Source: Microthyrium microscopicum (Eukaryota > Ascomycota > Dothideomycetes > Microthyriales > Microthyriaceae). Taken from it: a stretch of 64,000 bases of DNA. The stretch is from the NCBI GenBank assembly GCA_010405405.1, contig MU004232.1:1507481-1571480 (forward strand). The letters run 5' to 3'. The notes beneath the pieces were generated by a model that saw only the letters and a list, made by a program, of their open reading frames with translations, was not told the DNA's origin and searched no databases. Shown one piece after another: positions 42,901-55,447 of this stretch (positions within the stretch are counted from its first letter, which is position 1; each line of letters starts with the position of its first letter). The position numbers and the translations under genes were made by a program.

Positions 42901-44012
42901 TCAATCCACATCATCTGGCTTTGGTGTCGCCGTTTTGCCAATCTTGTCATCATTGTCTGCTGCAGCCTTAACATCTTCAGTCGCTTTTGCTTTATCACCC
43001 TCCGCTTCTTCAGGCTTGTGCTCTTTGGTATCCTCTTCACTCTTCACAGCCTTGTCCTCGTTGGCCTTCACGGGCTTGCTGTCTTCAGTATTGTTCTCGA
43101 CTGCTCCAGGCTTGCTCTCTTTGTCCTCCTTAGAACCTTTCCTCACCAGTTGGAAGGTAGCATGGAACAGCAATTGATCCGTCTTGCGGTCCCGAAGTAC
43201 GTATCGAAGCGGCGGGATTTCTTCTTTATCGCCAAGGATCCTCAATAAATTGAACGAGAGACCCATAGGAAGCTTAAGAGCAAAATCTGTCAGGCTTTGT
43301 TAGTGAATGCTTGTACTCCCAAGAGCCAATACATCAACATACCATTAAAGTCCAGATATCCATTAAAAAAGTCAAAGTCGTACCGCCTACCCTTCTCAAA
43401 AGTCCATTTCTTCCGTTTATCCTCCTTCAAAAAGCCTTTAGCTCTCTTCCCTTCTGCACTCGGCAGTCCCAATTCCGCCCGTTTCTGACTAGGCTCCTCA
43501 TCAGGTTTGCCAGAAGCACCCTCCTTCAACACCTCAGCACCATCAACCTCCACCTCACCCTCAACCTCCGGCCCAATCCGCATAATGTTCACACTACTCA
43601 ACAACGGTCCATTAAGATATGGTTTATCCGAGTATGGATCGCCATCTAGTCCAGGATCAATCATAGTCTTGACAATATTCAAAGCCGTCCCAAATAGCGG
43701 GGGCAAATATTCGCGGATCGGCTTATCAAAGTCATTGCCCAGCGTGATATCATCGCCGCCAAGGTCTTTCTTGGGCACGAGTGTAAAGCCTATGCTGTAT
43801 CTTGCGCCTTTGCGGACGTCAAAGTAGGCGCATGTTTTGGGGATGTCGGAGTCGGGTGGCGGGCGGAAGTCTTTGATGCGCAGGGTTAGGTAGATGTCGG
43901 CGGATTCGGAGGAGAGTTTGAGAGGGGTGGCTTTGTTGACGGGGAAGGGTTGTTGCTCGGAGTATTGGGCGCCGGCGGTGACGCGCAGCATGTATTTCTC
44001 TTCGGTGGACAT
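42901..44012 (-). CDS. DUF1769 family protein, 351 aa
   Basis: Two exons, 44012-43343 and 43286-42901. The conserved part matches what I know of the fungal DUF1769 family: KYMLRVTAGAQY start, PLKLSSESADIYLTLRIKDF, PKTCAYFDVRKGARYSIGF, WTFEKGRRYDFDFFNGYLDF and LKLPMGLSFNLL. It is probably cytosolic, with no signal peptide or membrane helix. The last ~85 residues are a low-complexity Lys/Glu/Asp tail. Function unknown. Confidence 0.8.
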
Positions 44013-44456
44013 TTTGAGTGTGGTGGTGAGAAGGAGGATGATTTGGTGTTTGAGGAGTTTGGGTGGTCATGGATGTTGGGATTGAGCTACGTAGGTGTGG
44101 CTGCTGGCTCGCGTGCCCCAATATGCTCTACTAGAGTAGCTCTAGGTTCACTGCTGGTACTCTCTGGATATATTTCTACGATCACTGCTCTCGACTTTAT
44201 TGGCGAAATAAATTGTACTCAATCAGACAGTAAATGAGCCTCGGGAGTGATAGAATGGGAGCAACTGCTTGCAGGGGGTGGCACAGTCACCTATGACGTT
44301 GAATTGCTGGTTCCGATGCCGGAATCGAAACAACGACTACTCCAAGTCGTGAACTTGATCACTTCTTTCCCTACGTCCATTGAATCATACAAGGCTGTCA
44401 TAACACAAGATAAAATTGGGTATCAAACAAATCTAAAGGTTTCTCCCAACAACCGC
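44013..44456. other. intergenic, no gene seen
   Basis: 444 bp between the DUF1769 start and the ferric-reductase stop; promoter of the former. Nothing else seen. Confidence 0.5.
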
Positions 44457-46786
44457 CTACCAACCAAACGACTCGTCTTCAAGAATAATATGCCTCTCCC
44501 CCTTTCGAACATAAGCAGACACAATCCCGCGCACCTCATCGGCCATTTCAGAAGGGCCACAAACCATGACTACCACATCAACCCCTGGTCCTTGGAGCTC
44601 CTGGAACAAGACTGCTGGCAAGTCTAGTCGTTGACTGACAGATAGCTTCTTGTCGATGTTTGCCAGGTGTGGTGATACCTGATCAACCAGTGCTGGAGTA
44701 CGACATCCCCAATATAACTTCTTTGGTCCCAAATGGTGTCTCAGTGTGGGCAAAACAGCTGTGATTCCCACTCCTCCTGCGATTGCTATCAATCGACAGT
44801 GCGGTGGTGGAGGCTTCGGGCAGTGATAAGAACCCTCCACAAGAACTACCAGGGATTTGCGATTCCGTAGATGTCGTGTTGTACCGCCCATTCCGCGGAC
44901 CAGTAAAGAAAAGCCAGGTATGAGGGTGCCCGGCTGAATTGTTTGCGTAACGGTTTCGATTTGAAGACCTCCTGGTCGTTTTTCAATATCTTCCGAGAAG
45001 CTACTTTTCTCTGATTCTCGTGGGCTGTTTGGATTGGGGGACTTGCTTTGATCTGGCAGCGCGCTGGCATACACTGAAAAGGGGTGGTTCTCCCACACAC
45101 GCCAACTCAATGTTGGAAAGTACAAATAAACGTGGCCTTCCACTTCGATATTTCGGACATCGATCTGAATGTAATCATCATCGACAATGGTAATTTCAGC
45201 TTTCCCTGTCACTCGTTAGTATGAAAATAGCAGTGTAACGAATGGTCTACATGTTATAAGGATTGCAGATAACACCATTTGAAACTCACCTATGCCATTT
45301 TTGGCAATGCGAAGAACCCGCATGACGTGATCCAAGACCCAGAAAGCAAGGGTGAAATAGATGAAAATCTCATATCTAGCAAGGTCAGTCAGTATAAGTT
45401 ATTCCAAAGACAGTCGACTTACCCATGACTTCCTAGATCCCGAGTATATTTGTACCAAATATGTTGCCAAACCGCCAAAAGTGCAGCAGCCGCCAGGATA
45501 ACATGGCCCGCCAAAAAGAGCTCGTACATCCGCTGACGAATTGGCAGGATCGAAGTCATGAAGATGAGAGAAAATGATAACGTGCCTACGATGCCCCATT
45601 GCCAGTATGTCGCTCTCACTCTTTGCGAATGATTGTGAGTGGAAAGTGTAGCTCGCGACACCCATACTATGGAGTGTAAGACGGCCTCCATTATGCAGCA
45701 GTATGCTATCCAGCGGTGAAGAAGAAGATATGTCGCGTGCGGCCAATTTGTGATGCGTAGAAGAATATTGTTTCGTCCAGCAAAAAGAGCCAGTATCATG
45801 AAATTGACCAATGCAAGCATTCCGCATCGATTGCCGAAATAAACGGCTATTTCCCATCCAGATGGTTGAGGATAGTTTGTAGATGGTGAGAAAGATTTGA
45901 AGCCGATGCCTGCTGCTAGGACGTTGGCGAAGATGATGATGACAATGTATATGCCTTCGCCGTATGTTGGTGCATATCCTATGGAGAATGGAAGAGGTAC
46001 TCGTCGTTTGTTTCGTATCATTGCCGGATAGATGAAGGTCCCATATATTTTGGAGAGCACTGGTTTTGGAATTGGAAAGAAATACCACAAAAAGGTGAGG
46101 ATGACCGGAAATCCCAAGCTAAGAACGGCAATTGATATTCTGTTCTCTGGTTAGCAAGAAGTAAAGAAGATAGTCATACATTCCAGCGACCTGAAACCTG
46201 AATCAAGTTTTTACTCCAAAAAAGGTGAAGTGATTGATAGAGGTGGCTAAACTTACGCAGCTTTGGAAGAGGCTTGACCCATCTCTTCATGCGATGCAGA
46301 AGTGTGTACATTGAGTACATATTTTTGATTATTGAAGAGCATAGTCTGGTTAATCAGTATGTTTTCCGAGGCGAGAACCTTTGTTGGTGGTTCTTTGATA
46401 CTAGCCAGACTTTCTTGATATGTCAATTTTGGCACAGGAGGTGTTGGAAATATCTTCGGAGTCGCCGCATGTTGATGCCACCATTTTTCAATCTTCCATA
46501 CTTCTTCTCCGGAGCACTTCGTTTTGACGCACCATGCGAGAGTACTAAGAAATGGCGGATTGGAGGCAAAGCATTTTGGTGGCGTTATGGGTTCTCGACG
46601 ACCTTTTGGAGGGCCACGGGGAGTAGGCGTACATGATAATGGGTTGAATGCAATGGTGTCAAAACAATCTGTTGCACAAGAAAGTTCGTTGAGATCATGT
46701 GGAAACCCGATAAGTCCTTGAAAATGAGCACTTCTGGCCGTCACTGACGCGACCAGAAAGAGTTGAGCAATGGTCGCAATAAACAT
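44457..46786 (-). CDS. plasma-membrane ferric/cupric reductase (FRE family), 699 aa
   Basis: Five exons: 46786-46257, an 18-nt microexon 46197-46180, 46139-45423, 45375-45290, 45205-44457; all phases agree and the frame is open throughout. The start is ATG at 46786, opening a signal peptide (MFIATIAQLFLVASVTA), then an extracellular Cys-containing domain. The ferric-reductase membrane domain has heme-ligand histidines around LLLHRWIAYCCIMEAVLHSIVW and LFLAGHVILAAAALLAVWQH. The cytosolic part has the FAD motif HPFSVYA, the NADPH glycine loop IAGGVGITAVLP, CGPSEMADEV and the usual Phe-Gly-Trp end. It reduces external Fe(III) or Cu(II) before uptake. Confidence 0.93.
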
Positions 46787-46847
46787 TTCCAATGTCCATA
46801 AATTGTCTTCGAGGACGGAGATGCTCCCGCAAGACAGACGCCTTGCC

Positions 46848-48289
46848 TTAAATTGAAATTGGGATTCTATGCCTCGTGAAGAAAGTATATGCTAAACTAA
46901 CAACTCGTATTTCTTCCAGAGATCCAAGAAAATAAGACCATTGTATTGTAGAATCACACCTTATCGTTGAGAGGAGATGTCGCAAGGATCGTATATTGAT
47001 CTGAAGTGAATCCACATCATCGGTTTTCATTGGAGAGATAGGCAAACCTGGTGAGAGGGACATCTTGCAATCAAATCGGAACACTACACGATCTTTAGAT
47101 TGCTCTCAGGGGCTAGCTAGAATTAGTCCGACGAGTATAAACTGACAAGGAATCAACGCTGCGATCATCTTCAAAACTGTCAATGGTCTCTTTTCTTGGA
47201 AATGTACAACAACAACCATATACACCATGAGATTTAATAGGTTGAAAGTAGACTGAGTTTCGCTAATCCATGTGCCATATTTCCAGGGTAGACATTGGCG
47301 GCCACTATCTGGATTATTTTCTTTGCCCATGAACTTGAGTATCAAGCGTCAAGAACGACTTAATTGGTAGCAGACTGCTTGGGAAAGTCACTTTCATGAA
47401 AACCGGGTCCTGAAGCCTAACCAGTTAACAGAAAAACAATGGGGGATTTACTTTACGACAGTTCTGTGATTGGTTGCTGCTGGCGAGGCATTTCCTTTAA
47501 TAAAGCGGCCATGAATAGATCGTCATGGATCAGCCCTACGGTAGCTTTAGAATGCCTGACATTTAAAGTAATGTGAACGTGACTGTCCACTTGCTTCGCG
47601 ATTTCTGTTACAGGTCCAAGAGTTTTGAGCTGTCAATAGGGTGGCGAAACAACGAGATTCCATATAACGTTCGTGTTGTTATCAAGTACAGTTGGTGGTG
47701 AGGATTGATCCCAACGATTGATATCACATTCTTGAGTCAATACCTAAGCACTTTTAAAAATGAACCTGGTACAGCTGTATCGTTCCCCACCCTCCGAAAC
47801 GTGAATATATGTCCCCTTCGTTAGCAAGGTTGTTATGACGCAGTCAGGCTCATCGCATCTGGAGTACCGGCAGAAGAGATATGTCCAAATCTTATTCCAA
47901 GTGATTTTCTGTATCGGATCTTCCGCCATATGCTTCACGAAGCTGCTGCCCGACCTAGATCTTCCATTCATCCCAAGGAGACTACAATTATACTACACAC
48001 TTAGCAAATTCAAGATCGCTTTCCAGGCTGCCCAGTGCCCAGTCATCTGTAAAGACGAGAGTGAACCTTCCGGGTTTGGCATACCAATTGTATTCCAGAG
48101 CTCCCCTGATGAGAACGGCAACACAATATTCTCGGGGACATGGCTACCAAATTCCACTTCAGCGAATAAGCGGCATACGCCCATACCCGCGATATCTCGC
48201 ATCCATTTTGCTTCAGATTGAATATTGTGCTTATTATCATATGCGATCAAGTCTTGAATGTCTACGGGACGAGATGAGAAGTAAAGCAT
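46848..48289 (-). pseudogene. possible decayed membrane-protein gene
   Basis: Three minus-strand pieces look protein-like but do not join with sound splice sites. 48289-47993 encodes 98 residues with GELWNTIGMPNPEGSLSSLQ and ends at a stop just where a helix (read one base off: SIIVVSLG) would continue. 47345-47106 encodes WKYGTWISETQSTFNLLNLM followed by hydrophobic helices. 47084-46848 is weaker. This suggests an old multi-pass membrane protein gene with at least one frameshift and stop; the family is not recognised. It could instead be chance. Confidence 0.3.
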
Positions 48290-49008
48290 CTTATATGTAA
48301 AAGTGGTGATGATAGCGGTTGACGTTAATAGGACTCCCGCATTTTAGATATGTTGCCAATCAGTTGATCGCTGAAGCGAGTGTCTTCCGATTTTAAAAAG
48401 AGAGAAAGATAACTCGAGACAGTAAAGCCAGGATCTTCTGACAGCTCACGTAATTTTGATTGACCAAATCTCATGAACGCAGTGTTGAGTCCTGCTCTAT
48501 AAATGCGGTATTGTACTCATCACTGGAGTCTGGAGCTTGGAGTCTTGAGAAATTGGAGACAGCCACCACCCGAATGATTCCATCAATCAATAATCACCAT
48601 AACCTAAGCTCGACTTCGGTTTCTAGGACTTTGCATTTACACCAGGCTGAATTAAATATTTGGCCCATATGATTGGCCAAGAAGATGGTAGCATCTGACG
48701 AATGAAAGCTCAAGAATCCCGATGCGGTGACAGGGATAGTCCATCAAGGTGCAACCAAGGCAACCTCCAATGCCACGATGCGCGTCTCAAGATCAATCCA
48801 TACAACTTATTTTCATCGCTCCGCCAATCCTTTGGACTCACCGTCAAGTTCTCATAGTGTGCTGTCAGCGCTCTTCTCCAGCAAATTAACGCTCCTTTGG
48901 CCGCGAAGCGCCTGACATCATGACTGGATGATGTGACGAGCTGCAACTCTTCAACTACTATATGCACCACAGCATCTAGCAAACTCATACGCCTCAATCC
49001 TCGATATC
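48290..49008. other. intergenic, GUP1 upstream region
   Basis: About 720 bp containing the GUP1 promoter. No gene or repeat recognised. Confidence 0.45.
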
Positions 49009-51011
49009 ATGTCGTTACTAGACAAACTCCGCCGGGTTTACTCCCTGGATACTTTAGATACTCGATTTGTTGTTTCTAGCACCACGCCGCCTCGCCAGGC
49101 ACTAGCAAGTCGTGATGAGGGACCACAAACCGCTACGAAAGATGCTCAACCTTCCTTATGGCGGACGACCGAATTCTATGTCTACTACATCATCTTCGTG
49201 ACTGTGGTCATACAGATGGTCAAGTCGCCGATGGAGGTGTCAAAAAGTAAGATTGTCGTCACAGACCTCTAGTCTTTACTCATGCTCACACAGCGACTTA
49301 TCCGACATACTCGAAATACTCACACCTCTTGTCAGATGGTTGGATATTCGGTAGAAAAGCGGTATGTAGGCAACATTGCCCCAGCCATATTGTATTGGAT
49401 TTGTCTAATTGCTTATAGGATAACTCCGATTCCCAATACTCTACGTTTCGTGACAACGTTCCATACCTTATAATTCTCTTAATTGCTCATCCTCTCCTCC
49501 GGCGAATGTACGATATATTTTGGGGCGCCAATAACTACGCACAATCGAATAAATCTTCCAAAAACAGTAAACTCACGCAAGGGCTTTCACCTGCTGCTGC
49601 AGCTGATGCTAGACTCCAGCAGAGAGTCTCTTTCGACGTATACTTTGCTGGCGTTTTCATGATTGCCCTTCATGGTTTTAGTGCCAGCAAAGTGTTTGGA
49701 ATCCTATACATAAACTACTCGTTATTAAAGGGACTACCACGAGAATACCTCCCAGCAGCTACCTGGATATTCAACATAGGTATCCTATTTGCAAATGAGC
49801 TCGGACACGGATATCCTTTTGCAACCATGGCCTCTTTTTTTGGTGCTTCGGGAACCAAATGGGGAATTTGGATGGATCACCATGGTGGTTTGATATCTAG
49901 ATGGGAAATCTTGTTCAACCTGACAATCCTACGCCTGATCAGTTTCAACATGGACTACTACTGGAGCCTTAGTTCGAATGGAACAAATTCCTCTGAAGTG
50001 AGTGATCCATAATGTTTGCAGGAACCTACTAATGCGCAAAAGAAGAAGCAGATTGATCCTGCTGATTTATCAGAGCGTGATCGAGTAAGCATTCCGGCAA
50101 AACCAGAGGATTTTACCTTCCGAAATTATATTGGTTACACCCTCTACGCGCCGCTATATTTGACTGGCCCCATCATAACCTTCAACGACTTCACGTCACA
50201 AATGCGATACAAACTCGCTAGCATCACTCCCGACCGTACTGCGCGATATGCGGTACGATTCCTCGTGGTTTTCCTGACCATGGAGATTCTCATACATTAT
50301 ATCTATGCAGTGGCTATCTCCAAGGCTGATCCTGATTGGAGCTCGTACACTCCCTTTCAGCTAAGCATGCTAGGATATTTCAACCTACACCATATTTGGT
50401 TGAAACTTTTGATTCCATGGCGATTCTTCCGACTATGGGCTCTAACTGATGGGATAGATCCCCCTGAAAACATGACTCGGTGTATGAGCAACAATTACTC
50501 AATACTAGCTTTCTGGCGAGGCTGGCATAGAAGCTTCAACCGATGGATTGTTCGATACATGTTTATCCCACTTGGTGGCAGCCAACAGTCTGGACTGCTC
50601 GGCAACATCCAGAAAATTGGCAACTATCTTCTTGTGTTCATGTTTGTGGCCATGTGGCACGACATTAATCTTCGACTATTGATGTGGGGATGGCTCATCA
50701 CGATTTTTGTGATACCAGAAATCTCCGCCAAAATGTTATTCCCTGCAAAAAAGTACAAAGAACGCCCAACCACATACCGTATACTCTCTGGACTTGGTGC
50801 GATTGCGAATATTCTCATGCTCATGGTTGCCAATCTTGTCGGTTACGCACTGGGTGTTGATGGGCTCAAAGGCTTGCTTCATGGTATGATAGGAAGCACT
50901 GCCGGTCTTGCATTATTTGCTGCAATATCTGGATGTCTTTTTGTAGGGTCTCAGATTATGTTCGAGGTCCGCGAAGAAGAGAAACGGGCTGGTATTGATA
51001 TGAAATGCTAA
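49009..51011 (+). CDS. gup1: GUP1-like MBOAT acyltransferase, 617 aa
   Basis: Four exons: 49009-49246, 49294-49361, 49419-49997, 50043-51011. GUP1 is a multi-pass ER membrane O-acyltransferase involved in GPI-anchor lipid remodelling. About ten hydrophobic helices; the MBOAT marks are WRGWHRSFNRW and the active-site His in FVAMWHDINLR. The family stretches YPTYSKYSHLLSDGWIFGRK, LPREYLPAATWIFN and SERDRVSIP are present. The third intron is set at 49998-50042 because the nearer TTGCAG would leave only 24 nt; the chosen acceptor follows a TACTAAT branch and restores the family stretch ending SEKKQIDP. Confidence 0.93.
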
Positions 51012-52050
51012 CAACACCAAGTCCATATATAACTTGGGTTGTCTGAAATCAGACATACATATTCACATGACTTGCCCTTTTTTCTTGTTATCCTTGTGCT
51101 GAATGCTCATTGACCTTTATAGGGTTGCAAATCAAATGGCTATATTCAGCCCTCCGAAAAGTCAATCGAACAGGCGAGAACTTCCCTCGCATGGATCATG
51201 ACATGCTCAATAGCTTGACATTTTCGTAGCAAGACGTCCAACGCTAATTACCACCCATAGCAAAAAAGAATCTCAATTAGTGGTTCAGCCAAAGGTTCCT
51301 CGCTACAGTACAACTTCAACGTCGCAGCTTCCTTTAGACGAGAGCGCTCTTTCTTGATCAGGAACTTGGCTATTTCTTCAGCTACTACCCAACTGTTGAC
51401 CATGATCGAGATCTTGTCGACCTCTGTTCCTGTTTAACACCGAGAGAAACTTTTAAATTTGAACTAGAGCCTATCAAATTTCTATCCATCATCTTTCCTT
51501 CGTCCCCGAAACGGCTCCTATAGACCCTAGGCCTTGACAGCCGACGGGTGCCCTGGTCCAAGTGTCAATATATCCACAACCCCGTTTTAACCTATTGTAC
51601 ACAATTTGAAATGATATTAGACATATACAACATTAACTTACACCAATGCAGTTCACGAGTAACAGCCACCTCTACCTATCTCACCTCTCTAGCCGCAGGA
51701 ATCACGCGCTTTCTCTCAATATCATCCTGGCGCCTGGTTCAATTGTCACATCCACCTCGAGATCTGCCGACCCGTCAATATTCGCACATCTCCCGTGGAA
51801 ACCTGGAGTGGACGCTAAGCTAAGCCTTCGGAACTGACCAGACTGCTCAAGTGGGTAATTACACTGGTAACAAAGTCACCTTTTGTTCATCATTCTGGTC
51901 ATAGACAACACCAGCCCCAATTCGCGAAACATGCAGAACTGGCTGGATATATGCTCAACTTGATCGGTTGTGCTGGTTGTTGAGGAAGATCGATTGACTT
52001 TCATTTTCTTTCTATATGGGAAGCCGTCGGTCATTTTTACAAGAATAGTT
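51012..52050. other. 1.04-kb intergenic stretch, no gene seen
   Basis: Tandem arrangement: GUP1 3' UTR and the GH92 promoter. Open frames of up to about 90 codons (51548-51823) show no recognisable domain. Confidence 0.5.
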
Positions 52051-54737
52051 ATGTCTCGTTCGTTCGTCCAGCATGGCCGAATCTTGGCGCTACTGGTTAG
52101 CTGTTTGCTGTATGGTTTGGTAGCTGGGCAAACTCCTTTCAACGTGCTAGATTTTGTCGATCCATTGATTGGAACGGCAGCGGGAGGTCAGTGTGGTGAA
52201 TCTATAACTTGGGCGCCGCTAATGTTGTTAAAGGACATGTGTTTCCTGGAGCTACTATGCCGTTTGGTAAGAAGATCATCTCTCAAGTCATTTCGGACCA
52301 TTCAGCTAACAGATATCATAGGGATGGCAAAGCCAGTGGCTGACGTTCTTGGTGAAAACCAAGGAGGATTCTCAACAGATTCTTCAGCCGTCTATGGATT
52401 TTCGCATATGCATGACTCTGGAACTGGTGGTGTGAGTTGGCCCAGCTAATTCTCACAGACAATCTGCTAGAAATTGCTCCACATCAATATCTCAAAGAAG
52501 TCAGCAGCTAATATGGTAGATAGTCTCCATCTATGGGCAATTTCCCTATCTGGCCTCAAATAGGATGCGTTAATGATGACATTCAAAGATGTGCACTGGA
52601 ACGTAATGCGCGATCTGCGGTGTATTTGAAAGACAGTGTAGTCTCCAAGCCTGGCTATTTCGCTCTTAGCTTGGACAACGCCATGACTGCAGAAATGACA
52701 GCGACCAATCGAACAGCTTTGTATAGATTTGGTTTTCCCGGCGTCATACCCAAAGACAACACTACGCAATTCGATGGCTTCGTCTATAGCCCGACTTATG
52801 CCATAGATCTGACGGATTTGCCTAACACCAGGAAGGATGGCGGTGCCAAAATCGATTTTGCCACTGGACGAATCACGACAAGCGGCACCTTCAATCCAAG
52901 TTTCGGAATTGGCACATATGCGTCATATGCGTGTTTTGATTTCAAAGGCGCCAAAATACGTGATGCTGGGGTCTGGAAGGCTGGCAGAGCGGGCGTCGCG
53001 CCAGAAGTTCGGGTTGTGCCTGATGGAGTCAACACTAATGGTGGAACTGGACTCAGTGCCGGTGCTTGGATCCGATTCAATCAGACAGCTCCAGGACCCA
53101 CGAACATGACGGTCCGAGTAGGAGTCAGCTTTATATCCGAAGAGAAGGCATGTCGAAACGCAGAAACGGAAATCCCAGACTTTGATTTTGCCAAAGTTCG
53201 TCGTGCAAGTGAAGAAGCATGGAAGGTCAAATTGAGCCCAATTTCCGTCGACAGCTTTGGAATCAACACGGATTTGCAAAAGTCTTTCTGGAGTGGGCTG
53301 TATCGCAATTTCATCAGTCCTCAGGATTACACGGGCGAGAACCCACTGTGGAAGAGCGATGAGCCATATTACGATTCGTACTATTGTATATGGGATTCTT
53401 ATCGCAGCATGCATCAACTCATTACGCTTATCGATCCTCACTCGCAAACTCTGATGATTCGGAGTTTGATCGATATCTATCGGCACGAGGGATGGCTACC
53501 AGACTGCCGCATGTCTCTATGCAAAGGTTTTACACAAGGTGGATCGAATGCTGACACTCTTCTGGTAGACTCTTGGATAAAAGGAATATCCGATGGCGTG
53601 GATTGGAAAACCGCATACGAAGCCATGATTAAAGATGCGGAAGTTGAGCCTCTGAACTGGAGCGTCGAAGGTCGTGGCGGGCTCAGAAGCTGGAAGACGC
53701 TTGGATACATCCCTAAAGACGACTTTGATCCCATTGGAAGCGGTGCATTCACGAGAAGTATTTCTCGCACTGTTGAGTATGCTTACAACGACTACAACAT
53801 TGCTTTGATGGCACAAGCTACTGGAAAGCTAGAGGATGCTGAGAAATACTTCAAGCGTTCGCACAACTGGAAGAATCTTTTCAAGCCAGATCAGAATTCC
53901 ACAATTCGAGATGTCGACACAGGCTTCCGTGGGTTCCTTCAACCTAAAGCTATAAACGGGTCCTGGGAATATCAAGATCCAATCGTGTGCTCTCATGAGC
54001 TCAATTTCGATGGCTGCTACCTGAACCCTCAAGGAACTGAGACGTATGAAGGTAGCCCATGGATGTACACGTTCTACGTACCTGGAGACATGGCCGAGCT
54101 CATCAAACGCCTTGGAGGCCCAGACACATTCGTCAGACGTCTCGACTTTTACCACGAAACTCAAATCCAATACATTGGAGATGAACAAGCGTTCCTACTT
54201 GTTTACCTGTACCATTACGCCGGTAGACCAGCCATGTCAGCCCAACGAGCACATTTCTACATCCCCAGCTTCTTCACAGCCACCAACGGAGGCTTACCCG
54301 GAAACGACGACAGTGGTGCCATGGGCAGCTTCGTCGTCCTGACTATGCTTGGAATCTTCCCTAATCCTGGCCAAAACGTCTATTTCATTATACCCCCATT
54401 CTTCCCCTGTGTAAATATCACCAATCCTGTGTCCGGCAAAACGGCCACGATTCGAAACATCAACTTTGATCCAGCATATCGGAATATATATATCCAAAGT
54501 GCTACTTTAAATGGAAAGCCATATACGAAAAACTGGATCACTCATGACCTTTTCTTGCATGGTGGCGTGCTTGAGCTCACTTTGGGATCAAGAGAAAGCG
54601 AATGGGGGACGAAACCGGAGGATAGACCCCCAAGTTTGTCCACGTCTGGCTTTGTAAATAAGACCATGTCACAGCAGGCGTGGCTTGACGAGCTTGATAT
54701 CCAAAACAGCATTTCGGTAGAGCCAGTGCTGGCTTGA
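52051..54737 (+). CDS. secreted GH92 alpha-mannosidase, 830 aa
   Basis: Four exons: 52051-52186, 52234-52266 (33 nt), 52322-52431, 52524-54737. A signal peptide (LALLVSCLLYGLVAG) is followed by VDPLIGTAAGGHVFPGATMPFGM, assembled from three exons, then YGFSHMHDSGTGGSPSMGNFP. The catalytic half has LWKSDEPYYDSYYCIWDSYR, DGCYLNPQGTETYEGSPWMYTF and GNDDSGAMGSFVVL, all GH92 hallmarks that include the calcium-binding and acid/base residues. GH92 enzymes are calcium-dependent inverting exo-alpha-mannosidases, usually alpha-1,2. Many N-glycosylation sites. Normal length. Confidence 0.95.
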
Positions 54738-54926
54738 AAAGGACAAAAGGCATTTACTGTAACTCGATCCTATTCTTCTAATTGATCCTCATTCTATTCT
54801 CTAGCCTTTGAACTCTGCTGAAGTAGGTGTACATGACTGTCTGAATTTTGAAAAAGGTTCCCATTAAGGCCCTGGTCGAAACCCGACCTCAAGTCAAATT
54901 GTCTTCTCTTGCGCGGCAATACTAGG

Positions 54927-55447
54927 TTAGATCGCCTTCTCTGCCGTCTTAAAGTTAGCCATCATCTCACTATCCTTCGTCCCCTGCCAGCCCGCAATCA
55001 GAGACGGCATTTTCCCCCTCACAGCCTTATACAACGTATCGATAACATCTCGATAATCTCCAATTGCCTTGTAGACCTTATTAGCAGCGCCAGCTTTGAT
55101 AAAACCATCCTTCTTGGCCACAATAGCTTTGGTAAATCTCTCGACTTCAGTATGTAGAGCTGATGAAGCACTGTACGTGCTGTACGCATCGTAGTAGCCT
55201 AGTTCCGGTAGCTTGTCGATGCTTCGTACTGAGTCGCGCAGACAACTTAGTATGTTGATTTGTCCATGACGGTGGTGGTGGATTGGGTTGTGCCGTCGAA
55301 GAGTCTGACTTCGGTGGTGATTTGTTGGACTCGTTTGGCGATTTCGCTTTGGCTTTTTAGAATGGGTGTGACGTCTCTTTGGTGGATTATGGGTGCTGTT
55401 AATACGTATGCTGCTGAGGCGAGCAGAGGAGGAAATGGACATATCAT
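54927..55447 (-). CDS. HsbA-like cell-wall/hydrophobic-surface-binding protein, frame join unresolved
   Basis: Two frames together look like one secreted HsbA-family protein. The first (from ATG 55447) gives a signal peptide, MICPFPPLLASAAYVLTAPI, then ILKSQSEIAKRVQQITTEVRLFDGTT, and runs to a stop near 55250. The second resumes as LRDSVRSIDKLPELGYY and continues through LHTEVERFTKAIVAKKDGFIKAG to a stop at 54927. No canonical intron brings them into one frame: a GTCATG donor with an AAG acceptor after a TACTAAG branch is the best option, about 59 nt. A one-base shift would also explain it, so the gene may be broken. HsbA proteins are secreted helical proteins that bind hydrophobic surfaces. 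Confidence 0.5.
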
